Source of the DNA: Balneolales bacterium
Lineage (GTDB): Bacteria > Bacteroidota > Rhodothermia > Balneolales > Natronogracilivirgulaceae
DNA length: 20,664 bases
Assembly (NCBI GenBank): GCA_007131625.1
Contig: SLQC01000315.1
Span: 1-20,664 of the forward strand
Reading direction: 5' to 3'
The translations under genes were made by a program, and so were the position numbers. The notes under the pieces were generated by a model. That model worked only from the letters and a program-made list of their open reading frames with translations, did no database searches and was not told the origin of the DNA. This document shows, piece by piece, positions 8,701 to 16,352 of the stretch; the stretch's first letter is position 1; every line of letters begins with the position of its first letter.

Positions 8701-10035
8701 ATGAATACGCTTAATCAGATGCGGGAAAACAGACATATGCAATATCGTGGTTTTATATCGCTTTCTACTTTACTAATCATCGCCATATTGCTTTGGTTTC
8801 CGGAGCGAATGTGGGAGGATGATTTATACGACCCTGTGGCACTGTTTTTGACCTGGCAACAGGATCCGACCACAACCATGACCATAGACTGGCACACTAC
8901 ACCCGAGGATGGAGAGCGTGAAGCGATATTGCAATACAAATGGCTTGGAGATCCGCCGTATCAAGCACAAGAGTGGGGATGGAGGGAAGTGGAAGCGCGA
9001 ACCCACCAGTTTCCACACTCGGAACGCATGATCCACCGGGTTGAACTTACCGGTTTAAAGGCCGGAACAGAATATCGGATACGCTTCGGGGAAGATTCCA
9101 AAACCTATTATTTCAAAACCATGCCGGCTGATTTGAGGGAACCTGTTCGGTTTGTAACAGGTGGTGATACTTCTCATGAGGAACACAGGGTAAGCGCTGC
9201 TGTCATGAACTACGATCCGGACTTTGTCTTGTGGGGCGGAGATCTGGCCTATTGCAACGGAGACCCTGCCCGCGTGCATTTGTGGTATGAATGGTTTGAT
9301 GGGGTAAAAGAGAATTTGATATCCGATAACGGCCGCGTAATTCCGGTTGTTGTTGCCATTGGAAATCATGAATTGTTCGGTGAACGCAGATACAGGCGGC
9401 AGGGTTTGTCGGATGAAGAGATTGAAGGAATTATGAAGGAGCATGATTTGTGGGAAGACAAACCGACCTTCTTTTTTGATCTGTTTGCTTTTCCGGGTGA
9501 CCCGACGTATAACGTGCTGGACTTTGCCGATTACATGAGCCTGGTCATTCTGGATACCAATCACCATATGGAAGTAGAAGGCCGGCAAACCGACTGGCTG
9601 GAAGAGGTGCTGTCCGGGCGGGAAGGACGGTCGCATATATTTCCGGTATATCACCGGGGGGCCTATCCTTCGCACCGGTCATATTCAAATTCCCACGCCG
9701 TACAGATTCGCGATAACTGGGTGCCTCTTTTTGAGAAATACAGCGTCCGGACTGTTTTTGAAAATCACGACCATACCTACAAACGAACTCATCCCATCAG
9801 GGAAGGTGAGATAAATGGCAATGGTGTGGTTTACTTTGGTGACGGTAACTGGGGAAGAGAACCACGGGATGGTGACAGTCGCGATGAATGGTATATCGAC
9901 GGATTTGCAAGTGCGTTACATGGAATATTGGTTACCTTGCAGGGACCTCATCAGCATTTTATGGTGATTGACAAAGATGGAGAGATAATCGACGAATATC
10001 CAAGGGTTTTGTACGGGCCATTGACACGTCCTTGA
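8701..10035 (+). CDS. Purple acid phosphatase-like metallophosphoesterase (paralog 3)
   Basis: 444 residues. Closest by eye to paralog 2, sharing LTWQQDPTTTMTIDWHT, the acidic insertion after GNHE (LSDEEIEGIMKEH) and the terminal GEIIDEYP. Metal-site blocks GGDT, GGDLAY, GNHE, PVYH and NHDH are all present. The first in-frame ATG is only 3 bases after the preceding stop. Met13 (8737) begins MQYRGF, which resembles the MRYRN start of paralog 1 and could be the true start. A hydrophobic segment (about 20-33) without an obvious cleavage site suggests an N-terminal anchor. The pair with paralog 2 looks like a tandem gene duplication. It is the last intact gene of the plus-strand cluster. Confidence 0.85.
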   Translation: MNTLNQMRENRHMQYRGFISLSTLLIIAILLWFPERMWEDDLYDPVALFLTWQQDPTTTMTIDWHTTPEDGEREAILQYKWLGDPPYQAQEWGWREVEARTHQFPHSERMIHRVELTGLKAGTEYRIRFGEDSKTYYFKTMPADLREPVRFVTGGDTSHEEHRVSAAVMNYDPDFVLWGGDLAYCNGDPARVHLWYEWFDGVKENLISDNGRVIPVVVAIGNHELFGERRYRRQGLSDEEIEGIMKEHDLWEDKPTFFFDLFAFPGDPTYNVLDFADYMSLVILDTNHHMEVEGRQTDWLEEVLSGREGRSHIFPVYHRGAYPSHRSYSNSHAVQIRDNWVPLFEKYSVRTVFENHDHTYKRTHPIREGEINGNGVVYFGDGNWGREPRDGDSRDEWYIDGFASALHGILVTLQGPHQHFMVIDKDGEIIDEYPRVLYGPLTRP

Positions 10036-10205
10036 TATTCCCGGAGCATCCGGCGCGTAAATGCGTAATGAAAATGTATCCTCTGTACATCAGAAAAGAA
10101 AGGTATGTTTTGTTATGAAACTATCTGAAAAGAATCATTTGTAAAAACTACTGTGATTTTCAGAGTGTATTTCAATACATAATATTCAAAAAGTCAGCAA
10201 TAAAA

Positions 10206-10359
10206 AGATATACATCTCCAGGATATGCAACTTCCTGGCTAACAGATTCCGGTATTCAAAGTAATCATATTAATGATCTGATGACGGATCAAAATGGAAG
10301 AACCTGCTTTTACCCGTTTGATTATTTATGATATACCGGGCCGCAAAGTGAATTCCGTT
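10206..10359 (+). pseudogene. Possible fused remnant: two-component-regulator-type propeller piece plus sorting-tail piece
   Basis: In the 437-base gap after the third phosphatase one frame (10206-10331) reads WLTDSGIQSNHINDLMTDQN followed by GRTCF. This resembles one blade of the ligand-sensing propeller (Reg_prop: ...GLPSNxIxDIxxDxxGxLWxGT). Another frame (10312-10359) reads TRLIIYDIPGRKV, like the C-terminal FlgD/type IX sorting domain (LxIYDxxGRxV). Both pieces are short, start-less and out of frame with each other, consistent with an internally deleted dead gene. Similarity is by eye only. The rest of the gap (10036-10205 and 10360-10472) shows nothing convincing apart from AT-rich sequence before the next gene remnant. 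Confidence 0.4.
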
Positions 10360-10459
10360 CCCCGTATTTTTTTTTATTGTTTGTTATTATTCTCCAGAAG
10401 CTTATATTATATGACTTTATGCATAAATTGTTATATTTAATTATCTTATTCATAAAACT

Positions 10460-10467
10460 GAGAGGGA
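10460..10467 (+). promoter_or_regulatory. Ribosome binding site of the CHRD gene remnant
   Basis: GAGAGGGA lies five bases before the ATG at 10473. A strong site at this ATG, and none at 10485, supports 10473 as the original start and hence the reading of the third codon as an acquired stop. Confidence 0.6.
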
Positions 10468-10472
10468 TACTC

Positions 10473-11044
10473 ATGAAATAAACAATGTGTATTTCAGCGG
10501 TCATTTTACTTGCGGTTTTTATGATAAGCTGTGACGATAACGTTACGTCTTCCAGCCATGACGATTCCCAGGGAGTTCTATTCTCTCACGGTGGCTCCTC
10601 CGGTACTGCACACATCAACCTATCCCCGGCAACAAGCAGGAACTTTCGCGCCCATTTAAATGGGGAAAGTGAAGTTCATGACGTTGATACCCATGCGAGA
10701 GGACAAGCGATCTTTCAACTCAGTAAAGATGTTCATGCATACGGTACAAGTTAATCGTAGCCAATATTGAAAATGTGACAATGGCTCATATACATCTGGC
10801 GCCAGCGGGTGTAAACGGATCCGTTGTAGTCTGGCTGTATCCATCCGGTCCGCCTCCTTTGGCAATTCCTGGCCGATCAAATGGGGTGTTGGCAGAAGGG
10901 GTAATTACGGACGATAGTTTGGTCGGTCCTTTAGAAGACGGGACTTTAGAAGACCTGCTGGATGAAATCAGGGCAGGAAACACCTATGTTAATGTCCATA
11001 CAGATCAGGAACCTGCCGGTGAAATTCGTGGTCAGATTTTCTGA
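10473..11044 (+). pseudogene. Disrupted CHRD-domain lipoprotein gene
   Basis: From the ATG at 10473 the gene reads Met-Lys-stop, then continues in frame as TMCISAVILLAVFMISCDDN, a lipoprotein signal with a lipidation Cys. The start of a CHRD domain follows (FRAHLNGESEV, ARGQAIFQL). Between 10731 and 10744 the frame is lost; the other frame resumes with YKLIVANIENVTMAHIHLAP and ends in the typical GNTYVNVHTDQEPAGEIRGQ at 11044. One missing base (or two extra) explains the shift, and AAA to TAA at codon 3 (10479-10481) explains the stop. Translation could restart at the ATG at 10485, but the frameshift would still truncate the domain. CHRD domains occur in chordin and in bacterial surface proteins of unknown role. 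Two separate lesions make a sequencing error unlikely, though not excluded. Confidence 0.8.
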
Positions 11045-11083
11045 TCGCCATTTCCTGCGTTTAGAGGCCATACATATAAGCAG

Positions 11084-11156
11084 AGCCGAAGATCGGATTC
11101 GAACCGACGACCTACGCTTTACGAGAGCGTTGCTCTACCAGCTGAGCTACTTCGGC
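11084..11156 (-). tRNA. tRNA-Thr (anticodon CGU)
   Basis: Read on the minus strand, it folds into a full cloverleaf. The 7-bp acceptor is GCCGAAG/CTTCGGC, the D stem GCTC/GAGC, the anticodon stem ACGCT/AGCGT around loop CTCGTAA (anticodon CGT), and the T arm GTCGG-TTCGAAT-CCGAT. CCA is not encoded. Confidence 0.95.
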
Positions 11157-11392
11157 GTGACGGAGATCACATCCCCCTGAAATGTCCGGAAAATCAATAC
11201 TTGATACAATCTATAAATATACGGAGATTTCAATTTGCCTGACAAATACTCTTTGTGCTTCCGGTACCGGAAAACACAACAACCTGAAATTTTGATTTAT
11301 CACACTTTTTAACTTTGTTGTCTTCCAATCAAAGTGAATCCCGAGCAGGCAACTTCCAATAGAAACTTTTCGCATCATTTTCCCTGTACCAC
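11157..11392. other. Intergenic region without a recognised gene
   Basis: 236 bases between the tRNA-Thr gene and the rhomboid gene. It should contain the tRNA promoter (reading left) and the rhomboid promoter (reading right), but no clear element or ribosome site was identified. Confidence 0.5.
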
Positions 11393-11983
11393 ATGATCGC
11401 ACTCGCACTACTCGTCTTCACCGTCACCATCACCCTGCTCGCCTGGTTCATTGTCCCCGAATGGCAGTATAAAGGTATGCTCAAACCGTACGAAGCCTGG
11501 CGCCAGGGAAAATGGCACCAGTTGATCACTTCCGGATTTCTCCATGCCGACGGCTCCCATCTACTGATCAATATGTTCGTATTCTTCTTTTTCGGACCAG
11601 TCCTGAACCAGACAATCGGCGACGCGTCGTTTCTGGCGCTCTATTTTACCGCACTGGTCGCTTCCAGTCTCCCGACCCTTATTCAGGAGCGTGACAATCC
11701 TCGCTATGCAAGCCTTGGCGCATCCGGTGCCATTGAAGCCGTTCTGTTTGGGTATATCGTAATGTTCCCACTGAATAAAATTTACATTATTTTTATCCCG
11801 ATAGGTATTCCAGCCATTATTTTTGGTGGACTCTTTCTGGTGTACAGCTATTACGAAGCCCGCAAGAAGCGTGACAACGTGAATCACGTCGCGCACATCG
11901 CCGGGGCGGTATACGGTGCTGTGTATGTGCTGCTTTTTGTGCCCGATTCGTTCACACGTTTTATCGGACACTTTGGATTATAA
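11393..11983 (+). CDS. Rhomboid family intramembrane serine protease
   Basis: 196 residues forming about six transmembrane segments, the minimal bacterial rhomboid size. Rhomboids cut transmembrane segments of other proteins within the bilayer using a Ser-His dyad. The HxxxN element HLLIN (H56, N60) marks the oxyanion region. GASGA gives the nucleophile S111, and NHVAHIAGA gives the catalytic H168 in the last core helix. Substrates cannot be inferred. No Shine-Dalgarno sequence precedes the ATG, which is normal for this kind of genome. The gene converges on serC, with stop codons only 3 bases apart and no room for a separate terminator. Confidence 0.92.
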   Translation: MIALALLVFTVTITLLAWFIVPEWQYKGMLKPYEAWRQGKWHQLITSGFLHADGSHLLINMFVFFFFGPVLNQTIGDASFLALYFTALVASSLPTLIQERDNPRYASLGASGAIEAVLFGYIVMFPLNKIYIIFIPIGIPAIIFGGLFLVYSYYEARKKRDNVNHVAHIAGAVYGAVYVLLFVPDSFTRFIGHFGL

Positions 11984-11986
11984 GTA

Positions 11987-13069
11987 TCATCCCTTTGTTC
12001 GGCGGAATTCCTGCATGAATGATATCAGCGCCTCCACACTTTCCTTCGGACATGCATTATAGATGCTCGCTCGCATCCCCCCGACGCTGCGATGGCCTTT
12101 CAATCCACTCATACCGGTTTTTTTGGAGTCCTCAATGAACTCTTTTTCCAGTGCATCCTCGCGCAGGCGGAAGGTAACATTCATCAGAGATCGAGATTCC
12201 TTTTCAGCGGTTCCAAGGTAAAAGTCGTCGCGGTCTATTTCATCATACAAAATGGCCGCTTTGTCCCGATTCATCCGGTCGAGAGCTTCCAGCCCGCCCT
12301 TGCTTTCGATCCATTCCATCACATAATTGAAAATGTATACGCCGAATACAGGGGGTGTGTTGAAAAGTGTGCCTGCCTGGATGGGATAGGAGAGCATACT
12401 GGAAACGTTTTCCGTATGTGCTTTTCCGAGAAAATCCTTTCGGAGGATGACGATGGTAAGACCGGCCGGGCCGGCATTTTTCTGTGCACCGGAGTATAGC
12501 ACACCATATCGCTTCATGTCAAGCGGATGCGAAAGGAAATCGGAGGAGGCATCGCATGCGAGAGGTAGCCCGTTGGAAACCGGCTCATTGCGAAACTGTG
12601 TACCGAAAATGGTGTTGTTAGAGGTGAAGTGCAGGTATTCGCCCTTGCCGGAGAATTTCAACTCTTCATCGCGTGGTATTCGGTTGAAGTTGGTCGATTC
12701 TGAACTGAAGGCAGTGTGCACATCCCCGAACACTTTGGCTTCCTTGATCGCTTTTTTCGACCAGCTTCCGGTGTTGATGTAATCGGCGGTTTTGCCAAAC
12801 ATAAAATTGTACGGGACCATTAGAAATTGAAGGCTGGCACCACCCTGATAGAAAAGTATTTCGAAATCGTCACCGAGTCCGAGGATGCGGGTGAGTCGTT
12901 CCCGCGCCTTACGGTCCACTTCAGTGTATTCGGGGCCGCGGTGGCTCATTTCGATTATCGACGACCCGGATCCCTGATAGTCGACAAGTTCACTTTGTGC
13001 TTTTTGCAATACTTCGAGGGGTAGCACAGCCGGGCCGGCACTGAAGTTATGGGCTCTGTTTGGTGTCAT
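11987..13069 (-). CDS. serC: Phosphoserine aminotransferase
   Basis: 360 residues, the normal size for SerC. It converts 3-phosphohydroxypyruvate and glutamate to phosphoserine and 2-oxoglutarate in serine synthesis, and can serve pyridoxine synthesis. It begins with the family signature HNFSAGPAVLP, contains YQGGASLQF (phosphate and cofactor contacts) and DASSDFLS, and has the pyridoxal phosphate lysine K197 in SGAQKNAGPAG. It ends with the conserved RASIYN segment before the terminal helix. The DUF1015 gene lies 101 bases upstream on the same strand, an association seen in other genomes next to serine-pathway genes. Confidence 0.97.
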   Translation of the reverse strand: MTPNRAHNFSAGPAVLPLEVLQKAQSELVDYQGSGSSIIEMSHRGPEYTEVDRKARERLTRILGLGDDFEILFYQGGASLQFLMVPYNFMFGKTADYINTGSWSKKAIKEAKVFGDVHTAFSSESTNFNRIPRDEELKFSGKGEYLHFTSNNTIFGTQFRNEPVSNGLPLACDASSDFLSHPLDMKRYGVLYSGAQKNAGPAGLTIVILRKDFLGKAHTENVSSMLSYPIQAGTLFNTPPVFGVYIFNYVMEWIESKGGLEALDRMNRDKAAILYDEIDRDDFYLGTAEKESRSLMNVTFRLREDALEKEFIEDSKKTGMSGLKGHRSVGGMRASIYNACPKESVEALISFMQEFRRTKG

Positions 13070-13170
13070 GGTTTCAATAGTTTTGTCAATAAATATGAAT
13101 TGATCTGTGATAGTTATTTTGTGTGAGTTAAAGCGTAAGTGTCAAATGATTAAAAAGTGAAAACGGATTT

Positions 13171-14373
13171 TTAAAATGTGTGCACCAGCAGGCCGGAGCG
13201 CAGCTTGGGTTCAAACCAGGTCGATTTCGGTGGCATCAGCTGGCCGGAGTCGGCTACCGCAATCAGTTCATCGACACTGGTCGGGTATAAACTGATAGCC
13301 AGTTCGGCTTTCCCCTGATCGACCAGCCGCTTAAGCTCTTCAGTCCCGCGAATCCCGCCGACATACACGAGGTTTGGGTCGGTTCGCTGGTTTTCAATGC
13401 CCAACAGGGGCAGAAGAATGTGTTTGTGAAGTCTGGAGACATCAAGCTGTTCCACGGTATCGGCGGATGAATTGGAAGGCAGGTCAACTCCAAGCCAGGT
13501 ACCATCGGCATAGAGGCTGATCCGGCCTGGTTTTTGAGGTAAGGGTGCGATATTTTTCACAACCTCAAAGGTGTTCTGAAGTCGCTCTGAAAAATTGTCA
13601 GGTATGTTTTTAACCATACGGTTGTATGACATGATCCTCATCTCATCCATCGGAATGATAACTGCTGGAAAAAATTCAAATTCGTCATCGCCGTAATCAC
13701 CCTTGCGCAGTTTTTCAGCCACGCGGGATGCGCTTTTGCAGCGATGGTGTCCGTCGGCGACATAGAGTTTGTCGATTTCTTTAAATGCTTCAACAAATGC
13801 GTCGGTATCGCGGATCTGCCAGACGCGGTGGATTACCCCATCAGATGCGGTAAAGGCGTAAATAGGTTCGGATGCGGAAAGTACCCGATTGGTGAGCCGG
13901 GTAAGTATTTCGCTGCCCTTGCAGATAAGCATCACCGGCTCGGCATGTGCACGTTGCGTCAGTATATGGCGCGTGCGGTCGTCTTCTTTGTCGGGTCGTG
14001 TCAATTCGTGCTTCAGAATCCGGTCCTGGTCATAATCCTTAACTGATACGCAGGTGAATAGCCCGGTTTGGGTATGGGTCCCCATTTGTTGTTGATAGAG
14101 GTAGAGCTGTGGTCGGGAATCCTGAACCAGTACTCCACTGTCCTGCATCTGCTTCAGGTTGTAAGCTCCGGTATGATAAACCGCATTGGAATAGAGGTCA
14201 GTACCTTCAGGGAGATCGATTTCAGGCCGGATTACATGTAGAAAGCTGTCAGGCCGGCTTTCCGCCAGTGAACGGGCTTCCGCAGTGTCAATGACATCGT
14301 AAGGGACACAAGCAATTTGTTCAACCTTGTCCGGATCAGGACGCCAGGCTTTAAACGGATGGATGGAGATCAT
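13171..14373 (-). CDS. DUF1015 family protein
   Basis: 400 residues from the ATG at 14373. The family starts with a motif like IxPFxAxRP, seen here as MISIHPFKAWRPD right at that ATG; an upstream ATG at 14466 would add 31 unlike residues and overlap the divergent promoter region. Other family elements are ACVPYDVID near the N-terminus, YVADGHHRCKSA (the conserved DGHHR core) and LQNTFEV. The biochemical activity of DUF1015 (SerC-like or HTH-domain annotations in databases) is not established. Its position directly upstream of serC suggests a link with serine metabolism and possible co-transcription, although the 101-base gap could hold a serC promoter. No ribosome site is visible. Confidence 0.9.
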   Translation of the reverse strand: MISIHPFKAWRPDPDKVEQIACVPYDVIDTAEARSLAESRPDSFLHVIRPEIDLPEGTDLYSNAVYHTGAYNLKQMQDSGVLVQDSRPQLYLYQQQMGTHTQTGLFTCVSVKDYDQDRILKHELTRPDKEDDRTRHILTQRAHAEPVMLICKGSEILTRLTNRVLSASEPIYAFTASDGVIHRVWQIRDTDAFVEAFKEIDKLYVADGHHRCKSASRVAEKLRKGDYGDDEFEFFPAVIIPMDEMRIMSYNRMVKNIPDNFSERLQNTFEVVKNIAPLPQKPGRISLYADGTWLGVDLPSNSSADTVEQLDVSRLHKHILLPLLGIENQRTDPNLVYVGGIRGTEELKRLVDQGKAELAISLYPTSVDELIAVADSGQLMPPKSTWFEPKLRSGLLVHTF

Positions 14374-14517
14374 GTCAGAAAAAGGAGGAAATTTAAAGAA
14401 AAAGTTGAAGATTTCCGATGATGGCATTAAAATACGAAATTGAGCAGCAATGTGAAGGCTGGACAACCGGATGATAGCGCTTTTAATTTGATAAATTTTA
14501 CCAAAGAGGAAAACTTA

Positions 14518-14847
14518 ATGTCCGATCAGGGAAAAAATAATATCAATGTTGAGAAACAGGATCAGGTTCTTTTCATAATGTTGATACAGCAACATCAGAA
14601 AATTGCCATGATGGGTCTGGGAGAACAGGAGAATCCGGCGACCGGTAGGAAGGAGAAGGATTTAAAAGCTGTGAAGTATGCCATAGACACATTGACGATG
14701 CTGAATAAATTTATGGCGGGGAATCTTACACCGGAGATGAACAACTACCTGGCGACTACCCTTAAAGAGCTGCGTGACAAGTATGCGGATACCGGAAGAG
14801 ATGGTAACGGCAACCCGCCGGACAGTCTGCAGTTTCCCGGAAATTAA
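14518..14847 (+). CDS. DUF1844 family protein
   Basis: 109 residues, mostly helical. The start at 14518 is chosen because AAAGAGG lies about nine bases upstream and because DUF1844 proteins begin close to this point; an ATG at 14440 in frame would overlap the upstream region of the divergent DUF1015 gene. Family features are the QVLFIMLIQQHQKIAMMGLGE segment region (residues 17-37), an AKxAIDTLxML-like helix (KYAIDTLTMLNKF) and a C-terminal LATTLKELRDKY helix. Function is unknown. It is cytoplasmic by absence of any signal. It is followed by a minisatellite and then a Nudix gene in the same direction. Confidence 0.85.
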   Translation: MSDQGKNNINVEKQDQVLFIMLIQQHQKIAMMGLGEQENPATGRKEKDLKAVKYAIDTLTMLNKFMAGNLTPEMNNYLATTLKELRDKYADTGRDGNGNPPDSLQFPGN

Positions 14848-14867
14848 CAGGTGTTGCAAATCGGAAT

Positions 14868-15012
14868 GTGTCTGGGAATGAGAAGGTGTCTGGGAATGAG
14901 AAGGTGTCTGGGAATGAGAAGGTGATTGGGATTGAGAAGGTGTCTGGGAATGAGAAGGTGTCTGCAAGTCAGCAACTGTCTGGGGAGTCTGCAGGTGACT
15001 GGGAATCAGCTA
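14868..15012 (+). repeat. 18-bp minisatellite, about eight units
   Basis: Tandem units with consensus GTGTCTGGGAATGAGAAG begin at 14868, 14886, 14904, 14922, 14940 and 14958 and then decay through 14976 and about 14995. Units 1-3 and 5 are identical, and unit 4 has two changes. It lies 20 bases after the DUF1844 stop and 56 bases before the Nudix start. Read in one plus-strand frame each unit gives VSGNEK, but there is no start codon or ribosome site, so it appears non-coding. Confidence 0.85.
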
Positions 15013-15068
15013 ATTTCCAAGTATTAAGAATAAAGTAACCGTGACAGTGATCGAATACAAAGGATGTT

Positions 15069-15497
15069 GTGACTGAATCAATGGAAATAACGGCCGGTGG
15101 CGGCGTGGTATTTCGTCGTAAGAATTATTATACGGAGATTTTGATGATTCATCGCCACGGGGTGTGGGATCTGCCAAAGGGAAAGATCGAGCCGGATGAA
15201 ACGGTTGAGGAGGGTGCTCTGCGGGAGGTCTGCGAGGAAACTGGATGCAGTGACCTACGTGTCCGTTTTCCATTGGGTGTTACGCAACATGGTTACAAGG
15301 AGAACGGCATGACTGTACTAAAAAAAACCTGGTGGTATGCTATGGAGTCAGGCCGGCCGGAATTAAAACCGCAACAAAGCGAGCAGATTGATGCACTGGA
15401 GTGGGTGGAAATCGGAGAGGCAATCGACAAAGTGCATTTTGATAATCTGAAAAAGGTTCTGAAACGATTCTCGGAGGAGTTATTGCGACGCAAATAA
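15069..15497 (+). CDS. Nudix hydrolase
   Basis: 142 residues, a single-domain pyrophosphohydrolase acting on nucleoside diphosphate-linked compounds. The Nudix box runs from G38 to C60 with the required pattern: G38, E44, R52, E53, E56, E57 and G59 (REVCEETG). Preceding it is WDLPKGK, typical of diadenosine polyphosphate and related hydrolases. The substrate cannot be assigned. The start is a GTG at 15069 preceded by AAAGGA at four-base spacing; the ATG at 15081 is possible but has no such site. It converges on the TonB gene with 40 bases between. Confidence 0.9.
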   Translation: MTESMEITAGGGVVFRRKNYYTEILMIHRHGVWDLPKGKIEPDETVEEGALREVCEETGCSDLRVRFPLGVTQHGYKENGMTVLKKTWWYAMESGRPELKPQQSEQIDALEWVEIGEAIDKVHFDNLKKVLKRFSEELLRRK

Positions 15498-15537
15498 CGC
15501 GCTCTGCCGGAGGGGTAATGCGAGGGGGTTACAGAAA

Positions 15538-16203
15538 TTAATCCAGGCGGAACATAATCGGCAACTGAAACTGTACCCGTACCGCTCGGCCACGCTGACG
15601 GCCTGGAGTCCATTCTACTGATTCAATTGCTTCAATTGCTGCTTCGTCACATCCGCCACCTATACCACGAATAATCTGGGTATCACGGACCTGACCGTTT
15701 TCATTCACAATAAACTGAACAATTACACGTCCTTCGATTCCAGCTCTGCGGGCGGCATCTGGGTACTGCATATTCTCATAAATGGCTTGCATTCCACCTA
15801 TTGGTTCGGGCATGTCTTCAACTACCTGGAACACCTCAAATTCTTCTTCATCATCTTCATCTTCCGGAGGTGGTGGTGGGGGCATGTCAAGCGGTGCTTC
15901 GAGATCCATGTCAGCATCCAGATCAAAAAATTGATCTTCGATAATTTCATCATCCGGCACCGGTTCCGGTTGTGGCGGACGGGGTGGAGGTGGTGGGGTT
16001 TCCTGCTGATCCGTACGGATGATTTCCTCCATTTCGATAATTTCCTGCTCTTTTTCCGAGAAGCTCAGTTCAGAATTAAAATCCAGGTTGGCTTTGAACA
16101 TGGTGATAAACACAACAAGTGTTGCAATCAGTCCAACTTGTAAATTGATAATATAACTCCTGCGAAGATCTGCGCGCGGAGTTTTTCTTTCTAAGGAAGA
16201 CAT
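15538..16203 (-). CDS. Energy transducer TonB family protein
   Basis: 221 residues with the TonB layout: a short basic cytoplasmic end, one membrane helix at about 18-37, a proline-rich and acidic periplasmic spacer and a C-terminal TonB domain at about 140-221. The spacer contains PPPPPRPPQPEPVP and a second PPPPPP run. The C-terminal domain starts YPDAARRAGIEGRVIVQFIV and ends VQFQLPIMF. It would couple the inner-membrane proton gradient to outer-membrane TonB-dependent receptors. No exbB or exbD is in the window. A TAnnTTTG core lies 35 bases upstream. It is separated from the VanZ gene by 149 bases, so it probably has its own promoter. Confidence 0.93.
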   Translation of the reverse strand: MSSLERKTPRADLRRSYIINLQVGLIATLVVFITMFKANLDFNSELSFSEKEQEIIEMEEIIRTDQQETPPPPPRPPQPEPVPDDEIIEDQFFDLDADMDLEAPLDMPPPPPPEDEDDEEEFEVFQVVEDMPEPIGGMQAIYENMQYPDAARRAGIEGRVIVQFIVNENGQVRDTQIIRGIGGGCDEAAIEAIESVEWTPGRQRGRAVRVQFQLPIMFRLD

Positions 16204-16237
16204 GTTTTTAATAGTAATTATGTCGAATAGCAGCTTG

Positions 16238-16245
16238 CAAAGATA
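16238..16245 (-). promoter_or_regulatory. Candidate Bacteroidota-type -7 promoter element for the TonB gene
   Basis: On the minus strand the sequence is TATCTTTG, an exact TAnnTTTG match, placed so that transcription would begin about 30 bases before the ATG. A well-spaced -33 TTTG was not found; one TTTG lies closer than usual. Confidence 0.45.
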
Positions 16246-16262
16246 AGAAACTATATATCAAA

Positions 16263-16276
16263 ATGCATTAATGCAT
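16263..16276. repeat. Perfect 14-bp palindrome upstream of the TonB gene
   Basis: ATGCATTAATGCAT is a gapless palindrome just upstream of the candidate promoter core. Its position suits binding by a dimeric regulator; the regulator is unknown. Confidence 0.4.
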
Positions 16277-16352
16277 CATTGGATATATAACGAATGCTTT
16301 ACTAACGCTCGGTTTATTTTATTTATTCTTAACAGTTTACATAAAGAATCGT

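Noticed and set aside
10337..10375. GC-rich stretch followed by nine T residues as an intrinsic terminator for the phosphatase genes
   Set aside because: Only a four-base stem with a very long loop could be drawn; not convincing without a folding calculation.
11084..11156. tRNA-Thr as an integration site for a mobile island
   Set aside because: No integrase, no second copy of the tRNA 3' end and no transposase were seen in the window.
14662..14967. Minus-strand frame rich in Ser, His, Gln and Pro across the minisatellite
   Set aside because: Its repetitive part is only the translated 18-bp repeat, and the remainder is antisense to the DUF1844 gene.
14868..15012. Possible CRISPR array
   Set aside because: The 18-base units are directly adjacent, with no spacers and no cas genes nearby.
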